Assembly: GCF_002847285.1 (NCBI RefSeq)
Contig: NZ_CP025407.1
Coordinates: forward strand, 7,133,001 to 7,197,000
Direction: 5' to 3'
Length of the DNA stretch: 64,000 nt
Source of the DNA: Streptomyces sp. CMB-StM0423
Lineage (GTDB): Bacteria > Actinomycetota > Actinomycetes > Streptomycetales > Streptomycetaceae
Shown here one piece after another: positions 56,334 through 63,913 of this stretch (its first letter is position 1; every line of letters begins with the position of its first letter). A program made the translations under genes and the position numbers. The notes under the pieces are model-generated. The model searched no databases and was not told the DNA's origin. It saw only the letters and a program-made list of their open reading frames with translations.

Positions 56334-57652
56334 CGTGCGCTCCTCGCCTTGAGCCCCTTGGCCTTCAGGTCGTCCACGAACATGCCCTCGGCGTCCTTGA
56401 GCGCGTCCGCGAGCGAGCCGTGGCCGGCCAGGACGCGGCCGAAGGCGTCCTGGACGTGCGCGTACGACTGCGTCGTCGTCGGCGCGAAGCGCCAGGAGGT
56501 GTCGACGTTGCCGTCGGCGAGCTGGAAGACCTCGTTGTAGCGCTGGCCGCCGAAGAACGGGTCGGGCTTGCCGAGCGCGGAGTCCGCCAGCTCGATCTTC
56601 GCCGCCGGCCAGCCGTAGCCGGCGGCGATCAGCAGGTCGATCGCCGCCGGGTCGGTGTTGAGCCAGTGTGCGAACTCCAGCGCTTCCACCGGGTGCCGGC
56701 TGCCCTGGAGGATCGCCGTGGCCGAGCCGCCCCAGTTGGCGGAGGCGTGCCCGCCGCGTTCCCACTGCGGCAGTTCCGCGACGCGCCACCGGCCCTCGGT
56801 ACGCGGCGCGTTGCCGCGGATCAGGGCGTCGTACCACTGCGCGCCCGGCCAGGTCGCGAGGTCTCCCGTCTGCAGCCCCTTGTAGAACGCGGACTGCGCG
56901 TCCTGGACGGGCGCCACGAGCCCGTCGGAGAGCATCCCGTCCCAGAAGTCGGCGACCTGGAGCGACTCCGGGCCCGCGAGGTCGACCACCCAGGTGTCGC
57001 CCTCGGTGGTCACCCAGTGGGCGCCGCGCTGCCAGGGGAAGGCGGCGAACCACTGGGCGTTGGCGGGCGGGAAGGCGGAGATGAGGGAGCCGCGCTTCTT
57101 GATCTTCACCGCGGCGGCCCGGTACTCGTCCCACGTGGCCGGGACCTCGATGTCCCACTTGTCGAAGAGGTCCCGGCGGTAGAACAGCCCCATCGGTCCC
57201 GACGCCTGCGGGATCGCGTAGGTCTTCCCGGCGAACACCCCCTGCTGCCACTGCCAGTCGACGTAGGCGCCCTTCAGCTCGTCGGCGCCGTACTCGCTCA
57301 GGTCCGTGAGGCCGTTCACGAGCATGAACTCGGGCAGCGCGTAGTACTCCACCTGCGCCAGGTCGGGCGGATCGCCCGCGGTGAGGGAGGAGTGCATCTT
57401 CTGGTAGCCGCCGGAGGTGTTGGCCGGCACCGTCTGCACGTCGACCCGGACGTCCGGGTGCTGCTCGTTCCAGAGCGCCACGGCCTTCTGCAGGGGCACC
57501 CAGGTCCAGAAGGTCAGCGTGACCTTCTGCCCCGGCCTGCGCCCGGCCGCCGTGGTCGTACGGGCCGCGCCGACCTGCTCGCCGCAGCCGGCCAGTGCGG
57601 GCGCGGCGGCCGCCGCCGCGCCCCACGCCAGGATCTTCCTTCGGGTGGGCAT
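56330..57652 (-). CDS. sugar ABC transporter solute-binding lipoprotein
   Basis: A 440-residue exported lipoprotein. The signal peptide has twin arginines (PTRRKILAWG) and ends with the lipobox LAGC (Cys23), so it is tethered outside the membrane, possibly by the Tat route. The mature part is a family 1 sugar-binding fold (TFWTWVPLQKAVALWNEQHPD near the start; aromatic-rich WQWQQG and QWFAAFPWQRG patches for sugar stacking). It lies 24 bp after the beta-galactosidase gene and most likely binds a galactoside. Confidence 0.92.
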   Translation of the reverse strand: MPTRRKILAWGAAAAAAPALAGCGEQVGAARTTTAAGRRPGQKVTLTFWTWVPLQKAVALWNEQHPDVRVDVQTVPANTSGGYQKMHSSLTAGDPPDLAQVEYYALPEFMLVNGLTDLSEYGADELKGAYVDWQWQQGVFAGKTYAIPQASGPMGLFYRRDLFDKWDIEVPATWDEYRAAAVKIKKRGSLISAFPPANAQWFAAFPWQRGAHWVTTEGDTWVVDLAGPESLQVADFWDGMLSDGLVAPVQDAQSAFYKGLQTGDLATWPGAQWYDALIRGNAPRTEGRWRVAELPQWERGGHASANWGGSATAILQGSRHPVEALEFAHWLNTDPAAIDLLIAAGYGWPAAKIELADSALGKPDPFFGGQRYNEVFQLADGNVDTSWRFAPTTTQSYAHVQDAFGRVLAGHGSLADALKDAEGMFVDDLKAKGLKARSAR

Positions 57653-57676
57653 CCGACCTCCTTGTCAGTGCACTCC

Positions 57677-59671
57677 TCAGGTCTGCAGGACGACGACTCC
57701 GCGGGCGGGCAGGTCGACGGAGGCGACCGGGCCTGCCGCGGGGTCGGCGCCGTCGCCGGCGACCGCGGGCATCGGCGCGGGCAGGGTGACGGTCGCGGTG
57801 CCGGCACCGTGGTTGAGCAGGAAGAGGAAGCGTCCCTCCGCGCCCTCGCGCACGGTGGCCTGGATCCCCGCCGGCAGCCCCGGCAGCACCGGTTCCACCC
57901 CCGCCCCGGCGCGTACCCGGTCCACCAGGCTGCGCATCTCCGCCGCCGGCAGCCGGGTGCCCGCGTACCAGGCGACTCCGTCCCCGTACGCGTGCCTGGT
58001 GAGCGCCGGCCGCCCGGCCAGCTCGCCCGCGCCGAACGCCGCGACGGCCTCCGCGCCTTCGAGGTCGATCGCCTCGGACCACAGGTCGCCGCTGCCGGTC
58101 AGCGTCCCGGTCAGCGGCAGGTGCTGCCCCTCGGCCAGCGGCCAGAACTCCTCGACGCGCAGCCCCAGCACCTCGCGCAGCGGCGCCGGATAGCCGCCGA
58201 GGTACACGCGGTCGCAGTCGTCGGAGATGCCGGTGAAGTACGAGACGAGCAGGTGGCCCCCGGCGCGTACGAACTCCGTCAGCCGGGCGCCCGTCTCCGC
58301 GCTCATCAGGTACAGGTTGGGCACCACCACCAGCCGGTACGCGGACAGGTCGCGGTCCGGCGGCACGACGTCGCACTCCACGCCCGCGTCGAAGAACGGC
58401 CGGTAGTGGCGGCCCAGCGTCTCGGCGAAGTCCAGGTCAGCGGACGGGTGCGAGCCCTGCTCCAGCGCCCACCAACTGTGCCAGTCCGCGAGCAGTGCCA
58501 CCTCCGGGCGCGAGCGCCCGCCCGCGAGCTGCGGGACGGCGGCCAGCTCCCGGCCCAGCGCGCGCACCTCGCGGAAGATCCGGGTGTCGGTGCCGGCGTG
58601 CGGCACCATCGCCGAGTGGAACTTCTCGGCGCCGCCGGGGGTCGCCCGCCACTGGAAGTACAGCACCGCGTCCGCACCCTGCGCGACGGCCTGCCAGCTC
58701 CACAGCCGCATCGAGCCGGGCGGCTTGGGGCTGTTGCGGGCCCGCCAGTTGACGGCGCTGGGCGCCTGCTCCATCAGCATCCAGGGGCGCCCGCCGCCCG
58801 CGGAGCGGGTCACGTCGAAGGCGAGGGCCGCGCGGACGTGCGTCTCGGGGTCGTACGGGTCCTGGTAGAAGTCCAGCGCCTGGACGTCCTCGTGCGCCGC
58901 CCAGGCGTACGGGTCGACGGGCTTGTGCAGCGGCATGTGGTTGGTGGTGACGGGCACGTCGGGGGTGATCCGGCGCAGCGCCTCCTTCTCGGCGAGGTAG
59001 CACTGCAGCAGCGCGTCGTCGCAGAAGCGGGCGTAGTCCAGCACCTGGGCGGGGTTGGGGTGGGTGGGGGTGGTGCGCGGCGGGAGTACCTCCTCGAAGG
59101 TGCCGTAGCGCTGGGACCAGAAGGTGGTGGCCCAGGCGGTGTTCAGCGCCTCGGCGGTGCCGTACCGCTCGCGTAGCCAGCGGCGGAAGTCGGCGGCGGA
59201 GACGTCGCAGTAGCAGCGGGGGTTGGAGCAGCCGTACTCGTTGCCGATGTGCCAGCTCTCCAGGGCGGGGTGGGTGCCGTAGCGGGTGGCCAGCTCGGTG
59301 ACCAGGCGCACGGCGTGCTCGCGGTAGACCGGGCTGGAGGGGCAGAAGTGCTGGCGTGAGCCGGGCCACCTGCGGACGCCGTCGGCATCCTGCGGCAGCA
59401 CCTCGGGGTGCCGCTCGGTCAGCCACGGCGGCGGGGAGGCGGTCATCGTCGCCAGGCAGACGCGGATGCCCGCGCCGTGCAGGTCGTCCAGCACCCGGCC
59501 GAACCAGTCGAAGTCGTACGCGCCGGGCCGCGGTTCGACCAGCGCCCAGGAGAAGATCCCGGCCGTGACCATGGAGACCCCGGCCTCCTGCATCAGCCGG
59601 ATGTCCTCCGCCCTGACCTCCTCGGGCCAGTGCTCGGGGTTGTAGTCGCCACCGAAGTGGATGCGCGCCAC
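57677..59671 (-). CDS. beta-galactosidase, GH42 family, intracellular
   Basis: A 664-residue glycosidase. The TIM-barrel domain (about 1-380) opens GGDYNPEHWPEE and has the acid/base Glu145 in HIGNEYGC and nucleophile Glu301 in MLMEQAPSAVNWR. Cys110, Cys148, Cys153 and Cys155 may form the structural zinc site. The trimerisation domain and a small beta C-domain follow. No signal peptide is present, so it acts on imported galactosides. The GTG at 59671 has GGAGG 4 nt upstream; a TTG at 59695 has none. It is the first gene of a five-gene operon. Confidence 0.92.
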   Translation of the reverse strand: MARIHFGGDYNPEHWPEEVRAEDIRLMQEAGVSMVTAGIFSWALVEPRPGAYDFDWFGRVLDDLHGAGIRVCLATMTASPPPWLTERHPEVLPQDADGVRRWPGSRQHFCPSSPVYREHAVRLVTELATRYGTHPALESWHIGNEYGCSNPRCYCDVSAADFRRWLRERYGTAEALNTAWATTFWSQRYGTFEEVLPPRTTPTHPNPAQVLDYARFCDDALLQCYLAEKEALRRITPDVPVTTNHMPLHKPVDPYAWAAHEDVQALDFYQDPYDPETHVRAALAFDVTRSAGGGRPWMLMEQAPSAVNWRARNSPKPPGSMRLWSWQAVAQGADAVLYFQWRATPGGAEKFHSAMVPHAGTDTRIFREVRALGRELAAVPQLAGGRSRPEVALLADWHSWWALEQGSHPSADLDFAETLGRHYRPFFDAGVECDVVPPDRDLSAYRLVVVPNLYLMSAETGARLTEFVRAGGHLLVSYFTGISDDCDRVYLGGYPAPLREVLGLRVEEFWPLAEGQHLPLTGTLTGSGDLWSEAIDLEGAEAVAAFGAGELAGRPALTRHAYGDGVAWYAGTRLPAAEMRSLVDRVRAGAGVEPVLPGLPAGIQATVREGAEGRFLFLLNHGAGTATVTLPAPMPAVAGDGADPAAGPVASVDLPARGVVVLQT

Positions 59672-59693
59672 GCTGCCTCCGCCCCTCTTGCTC

Positions 59694-59712
59694 AATTCTT
59701 AAATTACGAATT
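59694..59712. promoter_or_regulatory. 19-bp palindromic operator in the galactoside divergent promoter
   Basis: AATTCTTAAATTACGAATT is a dyad with 8 of 9 symmetric pairs and only 3 GC bases, in DNA that is otherwise over 70 percent GC. It lies 23 bp upstream of the beta-galactosidase start and 62 bp upstream of the SDR start, between the two transcription units. The FCD-type GntR protein encoded at 60632 is the obvious candidate to bind it. Confidence 0.65.
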
Positions 59713-59773
59713 AACCTTGCGGGGAAACGTAGAAGTGCCGCGGCGGATACGTCAACACCCGGAGCGTGACCTC

Positions 59774-60565
59774 GTGACAGCAGCCGGAGCCACGCAAGTC
59801 CCGCACACCGCACGCTTCGGCGGCCGCACCGCCGTCGTCACCGGGGCCGCCGCCGGCATCGGCGCGGCCACCGCCCGGCGGCTCGCCGCCGAGGGCGCCG
59901 CGGTCGTCGTCGCCGACGTCGACGGCGACCGGGCGGAGGCCACGGCTGCGGAGATCGGCGCCGCGGGCGGCACGGCGGCGGCCGTCGTCGCGGACGTGGC
60001 CGGGGAGGACGGCTGGGCCCGGATCCTGGCCGCGGCCGGGGACTTCGGGCCCGTCGGCGTCCTCGTCTCCAACGCCGTCGCCGTCGACGTCGCCCCCGCG
60101 CACGAGACGTCGCCCGCCTCCTGGCGGCGCCAGGTCGACGTCGGCCTGACGGCCGCGTTCCTCGGCTTCCGCGCCTGCCTGACCGGGCTGCGCGCGCAGC
60201 AGGGCGCCCCCGGCGCCGCGGTGCTGGTCTCGTCCGTGCACGCCAGGCACGGCATCCCGGGACACCCCGCGTACGCCGCCGCCAAGGGCGGGCTGCTGTC
60301 GCTGGCCGGCCAACTGGCCGTCGAGTACGGCCCGTCGGTGCGGGTGAACAGCGTGCTGCCGGGACCGGTGCTCACCCGGCTCTGGGACCGGGTCCCCGAG
60401 GAGGACCGCAGGGCCAGCGCCGCGCAGACCGCCGCGGGGCGGCTGGGCGCGCCGGAGGAGGTGGCCGCCGCCGTCGCCTTCCTCGCCTCGCCCGAGGCGT
60501 CCTACGTCACCGGTGCGAGCCTGGTCGTGGACGGCGGCTGGAGCGTCGTAAAGTCATCGGCCTGA
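59774..60565 (+). CDS. short-chain dehydrogenase/reductase
   Basis: A 263-residue classical SDR. The cofactor motif TGAAAGIG is near residue 23 and VADVD follows the second strand (NAD preference likely). The Asn region reads LVSNAVAV, and the catalytic Ser, Tyr and Lys fall in VLVSSVHARHG and PAYAAAKGG. Beside a beta-galactosidase and galactonate dehydratase it may be a D-galactose 1-dehydrogenase (inference); other sugar or polyol substrates are possible. GTG 59774 starts the protein MTAAGATQ. It is cotranscribed with the GntR gene. Confidence 0.88.
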   Translation: MTAAGATQVPHTARFGGRTAVVTGAAAGIGAATARRLAAEGAAVVVADVDGDRAEATAAEIGAAGGTAAAVVADVAGEDGWARILAAAGDFGPVGVLVSNAVAVDVAPAHETSPASWRRQVDVGLTAAFLGFRACLTGLRAQQGAPGAAVLVSSVHARHGIPGHPAYAAAKGGLLSLAGQLAVEYGPSVRVNSVLPGPVLTRLWDRVPEEDRRASAAQTAAGRLGAPEEVAAAVAFLASPEASYVTGASLVVDGGWSVVKSSA

Positions 60566-60631
60566 GCGCGGGGGCGCCGCGGGGGCGGCGGGAGCACGGC
60601 GAGCGGGGACGTGAGGGAGGAGCGAGCGGCC

Positions 60632-61420
60632 ATGACGGGTTACGCGCGCCGCGGGGTGCACGGGCAGACGGTGGAGACCCTCGCGCACCGGGTACTCGGC
60701 GGTGAGATCGCCGAGGGCGCCACCCTCGACCTCGCCGCACTCCAGGCCGAGTTGGGGGTCAGCCTCACCGCGCTGCGCGAGTCGCTGAAGGTGCTGGCGG
60801 CCAAGGGCATGGTCGACGCCCGGCAGAAGCGCGGCACGTTCGTCCGGCCGCGCGCCGACTGGCACCTCCTCGACGCCGACGTGCTGCGCTGGCGCTTCGA
60901 GACCGCGGGCCGGCAGCAGGGCGAGGGCGCCGCCGCGCGGGCCGCCTCCCCGCTGCTGCGCGACCTGGACGAGGTGCGCGGCATCGTCGAGCCCGCGGCG
61001 GTCCGGCTGGCCGCGGTGCGGCGCACGGACGCGGACCTGGTGGCACTGGAGGCGGCGCTCACGGCGATGGCCGGGGCGCGGGGCGGCGCGGCCGAGGCCG
61101 TCGCCGCGGACCTCGCGTTCCACCGCGCCCTGCTGGCCGCCTCGCACAACGAGCTGCTGGAGCGCATGGATCAGGTCCTCGCCAGCGGGCTGGCCGCCCG
61201 CGACCGTCTGGTGCACGGCCCAGGACACCACCCGCAGGACCCCGTGCCCGGCCACCGCGCCGTGCTAACGGCGATACGTGCGCAGGACCCGGACGCCGCG
61301 GAGGCGGCGATGCACCGGCTCCTCGCCCAGGCGGCCCGGGACCTGGCCGAGTTGTCCGCGGGCGGGCCCGACGCCAAGACCGCCGGCGGGCTCGCGGCGG
61401 AGCAGGCGGCCGGGGCGTAG
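60632..61420 (+). CDS. FCD-domain GntR (FadR-type) transcriptional regulator
   Basis: A 262-residue regulator with an N-terminal winged helix (about 9-75; ALQAELGVSLTALRESLKVLAAKGMVD) and a C-terminal FCD domain with metal-binding His (DLAFHRALLAASHNELLE; GHRAVL; MHRLL). The linker segment LLDADVLRWRFE resembles the galactonate-responsive DgoR subgroup. The ATG at 60632 is preferred; a GTG at 60611 would add seven residues. It probably represses both divergent galactoside units through the 19-bp palindrome. Confidence 0.88.
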   Translation: MTGYARRGVHGQTVETLAHRVLGGEIAEGATLDLAALQAELGVSLTALRESLKVLAAKGMVDARQKRGTFVRPRADWHLLDADVLRWRFETAGRQQGEGAAARAASPLLRDLDEVRGIVEPAAVRLAAVRRTDADLVALEAALTAMAGARGGAAEAVAADLAFHRALLAASHNELLERMDQVLASGLAARDRLVHGPGHHPQDPVPGHRAVLTAIRAQDPDAAEAAMHRLLAQAARDLAELSAGGPDAKTAGGLAAEQAAGA

Positions 61421-61435
61421 CCCGTACGACGAACG

Positions 61436-61471
61436 CGCCCCGCCGCGCGGACGGATCCGCGCGACGGGGCG
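61436..61471. terminator. bidirectional terminator between the GntR and transglycosylase genes
   Basis: A 15-bp stem with one C-A mismatch (61436-61450 with 61457-61471) and a six-base loop, placed between two converging genes. Confidence 0.75.
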
Positions 61472-61503
61472 AAGGAGACTCCCGCGGGCCGGGGCCCCCG
61501 GAA

Positions 61504-62403
61504 TCAGTACCAGTTGTTCGCCTGCCAGAACTCCCAGGCGCCGCACGGGCTGCCGTAGCGGTCGTTCATGTAGTCCAGGCCCCACTTGATCTGCGTGACC
61601 GGGTTGGTGCGCCAGTCCGCTCCGGCCGTGGCCATCTTCTCGCCCGGCAGCGCCTGCATCAGGCCGTACGCGCCGGAGCTGGGGTTCGTCGCGGTGTGGT
61701 CCCAGCCGCTCTCGCGCTCCACGATGCTGCTGAAGCAGGTGAACTGGTCGGCGGGCACGATCTCCCGGGCCGCCGCCTGGATGCCCGACTCGGTGGTCGG
61801 CACGCTCGCCTGCGACGCCTCGGTGGCGCCGCCGGAGCCGCCGGAGCTCTTGGACGCCGACGAGCCGTTCGGGTCGATCGACTTGTCGACCTTGCCGCCC
61901 TGGGTGTCGACGCGCAGCTCGGTGCCGACCTTCAGCGCGGCCGGGTTCTCGCCGATCGCCTTCTCGTTGTCGACGTACACCCGCTGCCAGCCGCCGGGCA
62001 CGTCGTACTTCGCGGCGATCTTGGCCAGCGTCTCGCCGGCGCCGACGGTGTGCTCGACGTAACGCTGCTGCTTCTGTTCGGTCTTGGCGGCGGTCTGGTC
62101 GGCCTCGGCGGGCTTGCTCTCGGCCTTCTTGTCCCCCAGGTCGAGCTCCTGGCCCGGCAGGATCAGGTGGGGGTTGTCACCGACGGCTTCCTTGTTGGCC
62201 TCGTACAGCCGCTGCCAGTCGGGCCCGAATCCGTTGTCCTCGGCGATCTCCGAGAGGGTGTCGCCCTTCTCGACCGTATAGGCGTGCGCGGCGGTCGCCG
62301 CGATTCCGCCGGCGACGGGCAGGGCTATGCCCACCCCCGCGGCGGCGGCATAGCGGCGGGTGGAGCGCGACTTGGGCGCGCGCCGGGTGCCGGTTCCGGC
62401 CAT
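61504..62403 (-). CDS. secreted LysM-domain lytic transglycosylase
   Basis: A 299-residue cell-wall enzyme. A basic N-terminus and signal peptide end near AHAYT (about residue 41). Two LysM peptidoglycan-binding modules follow (about 42-90 and 116-166), then a Ser/Gly linker and a transglycosylase domain (about 205-299). In the latter, Glu231 in ERESGW is the likely acid and NPSSGAYGLMQ is the SLT signature. The C-terminus ends in an aromatic WEFWQANNWY. A c-di-AMP riboswitch and a good promoter lie upstream, placing it with the resuscitation/growth-type wall hydrolases of Streptomyces. Confidence 0.93.
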   Translation of the reverse strand: MAGTGTRRAPKSRSTRRYAAAAGVGIALPVAGGIAATAAHAYTVEKGDTLSEIAEDNGFGPDWQRLYEANKEAVGDNPHLILPGQELDLGDKKAESKPAEADQTAAKTEQKQQRYVEHTVGAGETLAKIAAKYDVPGGWQRVYVDNEKAIGENPAALKVGTELRVDTQGGKVDKSIDPNGSSASKSSGGSGGATEASQASVPTTESGIQAAAREIVPADQFTCFSSIVERESGWDHTATNPSSGAYGLMQALPGEKMATAGADWRTNPVTQIKWGLDYMNDRYGSPCGAWEFWQANNWY

Positions 62404-62421
62404 GGTTGGCTCGCTCTTTCT

Positions 62422-62620
62422 CCGACGCCTGCGAGGTGAGCTGTCGGGTTCGGGCTGGAGTTGCCCGGCCGCGTCGTGCTGTGCGGCTTCACCCCGAGTC
62501 GGGGAGTGCGGTGCGGTCCTGCCACCGTGCTCCTGCCGACGGAGAAGTGGTTCCCCCGCTCCTGCCCGAACGGCTGTGGGGACGACGGTTCCGGGCTCCG
62601 ACGGGCAGGACTCGGCGTAC
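62422..62620 (-). promoter_or_regulatory. ydaO/yuaA-type c-di-AMP riboswitch
   Basis: Read on the minus strand, the leader holds the conserved ydaO blocks in order: TCCTGCCCG pairing with CGGGCAGGA, then GCGGGGGAACC, TCGGGGTGAAGCCGC, GGGCAACTCCAGCCCGAA, and CCGACAGCTCACCTCGCAGG. CCGA (62615-62612) with TCGG (62425-62422) can close the outer stem. ydaO RNAs bind c-di-AMP and usually turn wall-hydrolase genes off. The structure ends about 18 nt before the ATG and takes in the nearest GGAG. Confidence 0.9.
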
Positions 62621-62654
62621 CGGAGCGCGGTGCTCGCGTGTGCGAACGACTCGG

Positions 62655-62683
62655 ACACTAGGAGATCGAACGGCAGATCACAA
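62655..62683 (-). promoter_or_regulatory. promoter of the riboswitch-controlled transglycosylase
   Basis: TTGTGA (62683-62678) and TAGTGT (62660-62655) on the minus strand are exactly 17 bp apart. Transcription would begin near 62648, about 30 nt before the riboswitch, giving a leader of roughly 245 nt. The -35 almost touches the stop of the preceding gene (62689). Confidence 0.65.
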
Positions 62684-62688
62684 GCGGA

Positions 62689-63333
62689 TCACGGGTATCG
62701 ACGCGTGGTCTGACGCTCCGTGGTGACGCGTGCACGCGTGGGGCGGTTGGGGCGTGTGTGACGTTCGGCACTCACGCTGAGGCGCAGCGTCTCCAACAGA
62801 GGCTGCCCGGCGGGTACGACGAGACCGTGCACCCCGCGCTCCGCGGCGCCGGCGAGCGCGGTCCGCCAGGCGTCGGGACCTGCGGGCGCCGCCGCCGGAG
62901 TCCAGCGCCCGGCGCCCGGCTCCTCGTAGCCGGGGCCGGCGGGCGCGAGCCGGCGGAAGGCGGGCACCGTCGGTGCCACGGCGCCGAGTTCGGCGCACCG
63001 CCGGGAGTCGGCGGCGAGCGCGAGCCGGCCGCCGCTCAGCAGCACCACGGTGGCCAGCGCCCGGGCCAGCAGCGCGGCCTGCGGGACGCTGTCGGGCAGC
63101 GCGACCACCAGCCTCGCCCGGCCGGTGGCGGCGGCCAGGGCGGCGGCGAGCGCCAGCACGTCGTGCGCCGGGTCGGGACCGCCGTCCAGCCACAGCGCGT
63201 CGGCGCCCGCGGAGTCGTACGCCGCGCACTCCGCCAGCCAGTCCGCGGGCTCCTCCGGCAGCCGGGGGAGCAGCACCCCGACACGGACCGCCGGCGGGAC
63301 CGCGCCTGCGGAGGGGGGTGGAGATGCGCTCAT
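62689..63333 (-). CDS. luciferase-like (F420/FMN-fold) hypothetical protein, short
   Basis: A 214-residue protein with RVGVLLPRLPEEPADWLAECAAYDSAGADALWLDGG at its start, the beta-alpha opening typical of bacterial luciferase-like TIM barrels. GRARLVVALPDS and a VVLLSGGRLALAA strand follow. At 214 residues it is shorter than the usual 280-340, and the last 30 residues are Arg/Thr-rich and unlike the fold, so it may be reduced or non-catalytic. GGGGAGG lies about 8 nt before the ATG at 63333. It is upstream of, and on the same strand as, the transglycosylase gene. Confidence 0.65.
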   Translation of the reverse strand: MSASPPPSAGAVPPAVRVGVLLPRLPEEPADWLAECAAYDSAGADALWLDGGPDPAHDVLALAAALAAATGRARLVVALPDSVPQAALLARALATVVLLSGGRLALAADSRRCAELGAVAPTVPAFRRLAPAGPGYEEPGAGRWTPAAAPAGPDAWRTALAGAAERGVHGLVVPAGQPLLETLRLSVSAERHTRPNRPTRARVTTERQTTRRYP

Positions 63334-63664
63334 CGCGGGGCCTCCCCGGGGCTGACGAGGCCATCGGGGGCATACCGTACGCCGATACGTCGCGGAAGGC
63401 AGCGGTGCGGACACCCGCGGTTCATGATTTCTGGAATTTCATCTGCCGTGCCCCCGGGCGGCGTTGCGCGCCCGTACCCCGGCAAACGCCGAGGGAGGGG
63501 ACCCCCCCGGGGTGTCCCCTCCCTCTCTGTGCTCCCGGCCGGTGGCCCACGTCAGTGCGGTTGGGCCACACCCCCGTTCGCCGGGATGGGCTCGCCGTCC
63601 GGCTCGGACGGCGAGTGGACCGGGCGGCGCGGCAGCCGGTGCGGGGGTGCCGCGCCGGGCGCGG
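63334..63664. other. 331-bp gap between the luciferase-like and DUF397 genes
   Basis: No convincing gene on either strand. It holds the perfect hairpin at 63491-63525, and locally AT-richer DNA at 63421-63445 that may carry the promoter of the luciferase-like gene. Confidence 0.5.
63491..63525 (-). terminator. hairpin terminator after the DUF397 gene
   Basis: A perfect 12-bp stem, GAGGGAGGGGAC (63491-63502) with GTCCCCTCCCTC (63514-63525), and an 11-nt loop. It lies 140 bp downstream of the DUF397 stop on the minus strand. Confidence 0.65.
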
Positions 63665-63913
63665 TCACACCGGGCTCCGTGACAGCAGGAAGTCGGCTTC
63701 GCCGGCCTTGGCACCCTCGATGAACGCGTCCATCTCGCCGGGGGTGTAGATGAGGGCGGGACCGTCGGGGTGCGCCGAGTGCCGTACCGCTATCCGGCCG
63801 TCCCGCAGCTTCATGGCCTCGACGCAGTTGCCGCCGTTGCCGCCGCTCCACGGCTTGTGCCAGCCCTCGGTGCCGAGGTCCGCCGCCGGCATGCCGTTGT
63901 AAATGCGTTCCAT
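63665..63913 (-). CDS. DUF397 domain protein
   Basis: An 82-residue protein with the DUF397 pattern: WHKPWSGGNGGNCVEAM, then VRHSAHPDGPALIYTPGEMDAFIEGAKAGEAD. These small proteins pair with XRE/DUF5753 regulators in actinomycetes and may act as their antagonists, in a toxin-antitoxin-like or BldB/WhiJ-like manner. Its ATG directly abuts the stop of the upstream XRE gene. Confidence 0.9.
   Translation of the reverse strand: MERIYNGMPAADLGTEGWHKPWSGGNGGNCVEAMKLRDGRIAVRHSAHPDGPALIYTPGEMDAFIEGAKAGEADFLLSRSPV

Noticed and set aside
59672..59695. TTG at 59695 as the beta-galactosidase start
   Set aside because: It has no ribosome site and overlaps the palindromic operator; GTG 59671 has GGAGG at good spacing and matches the family N-terminus.
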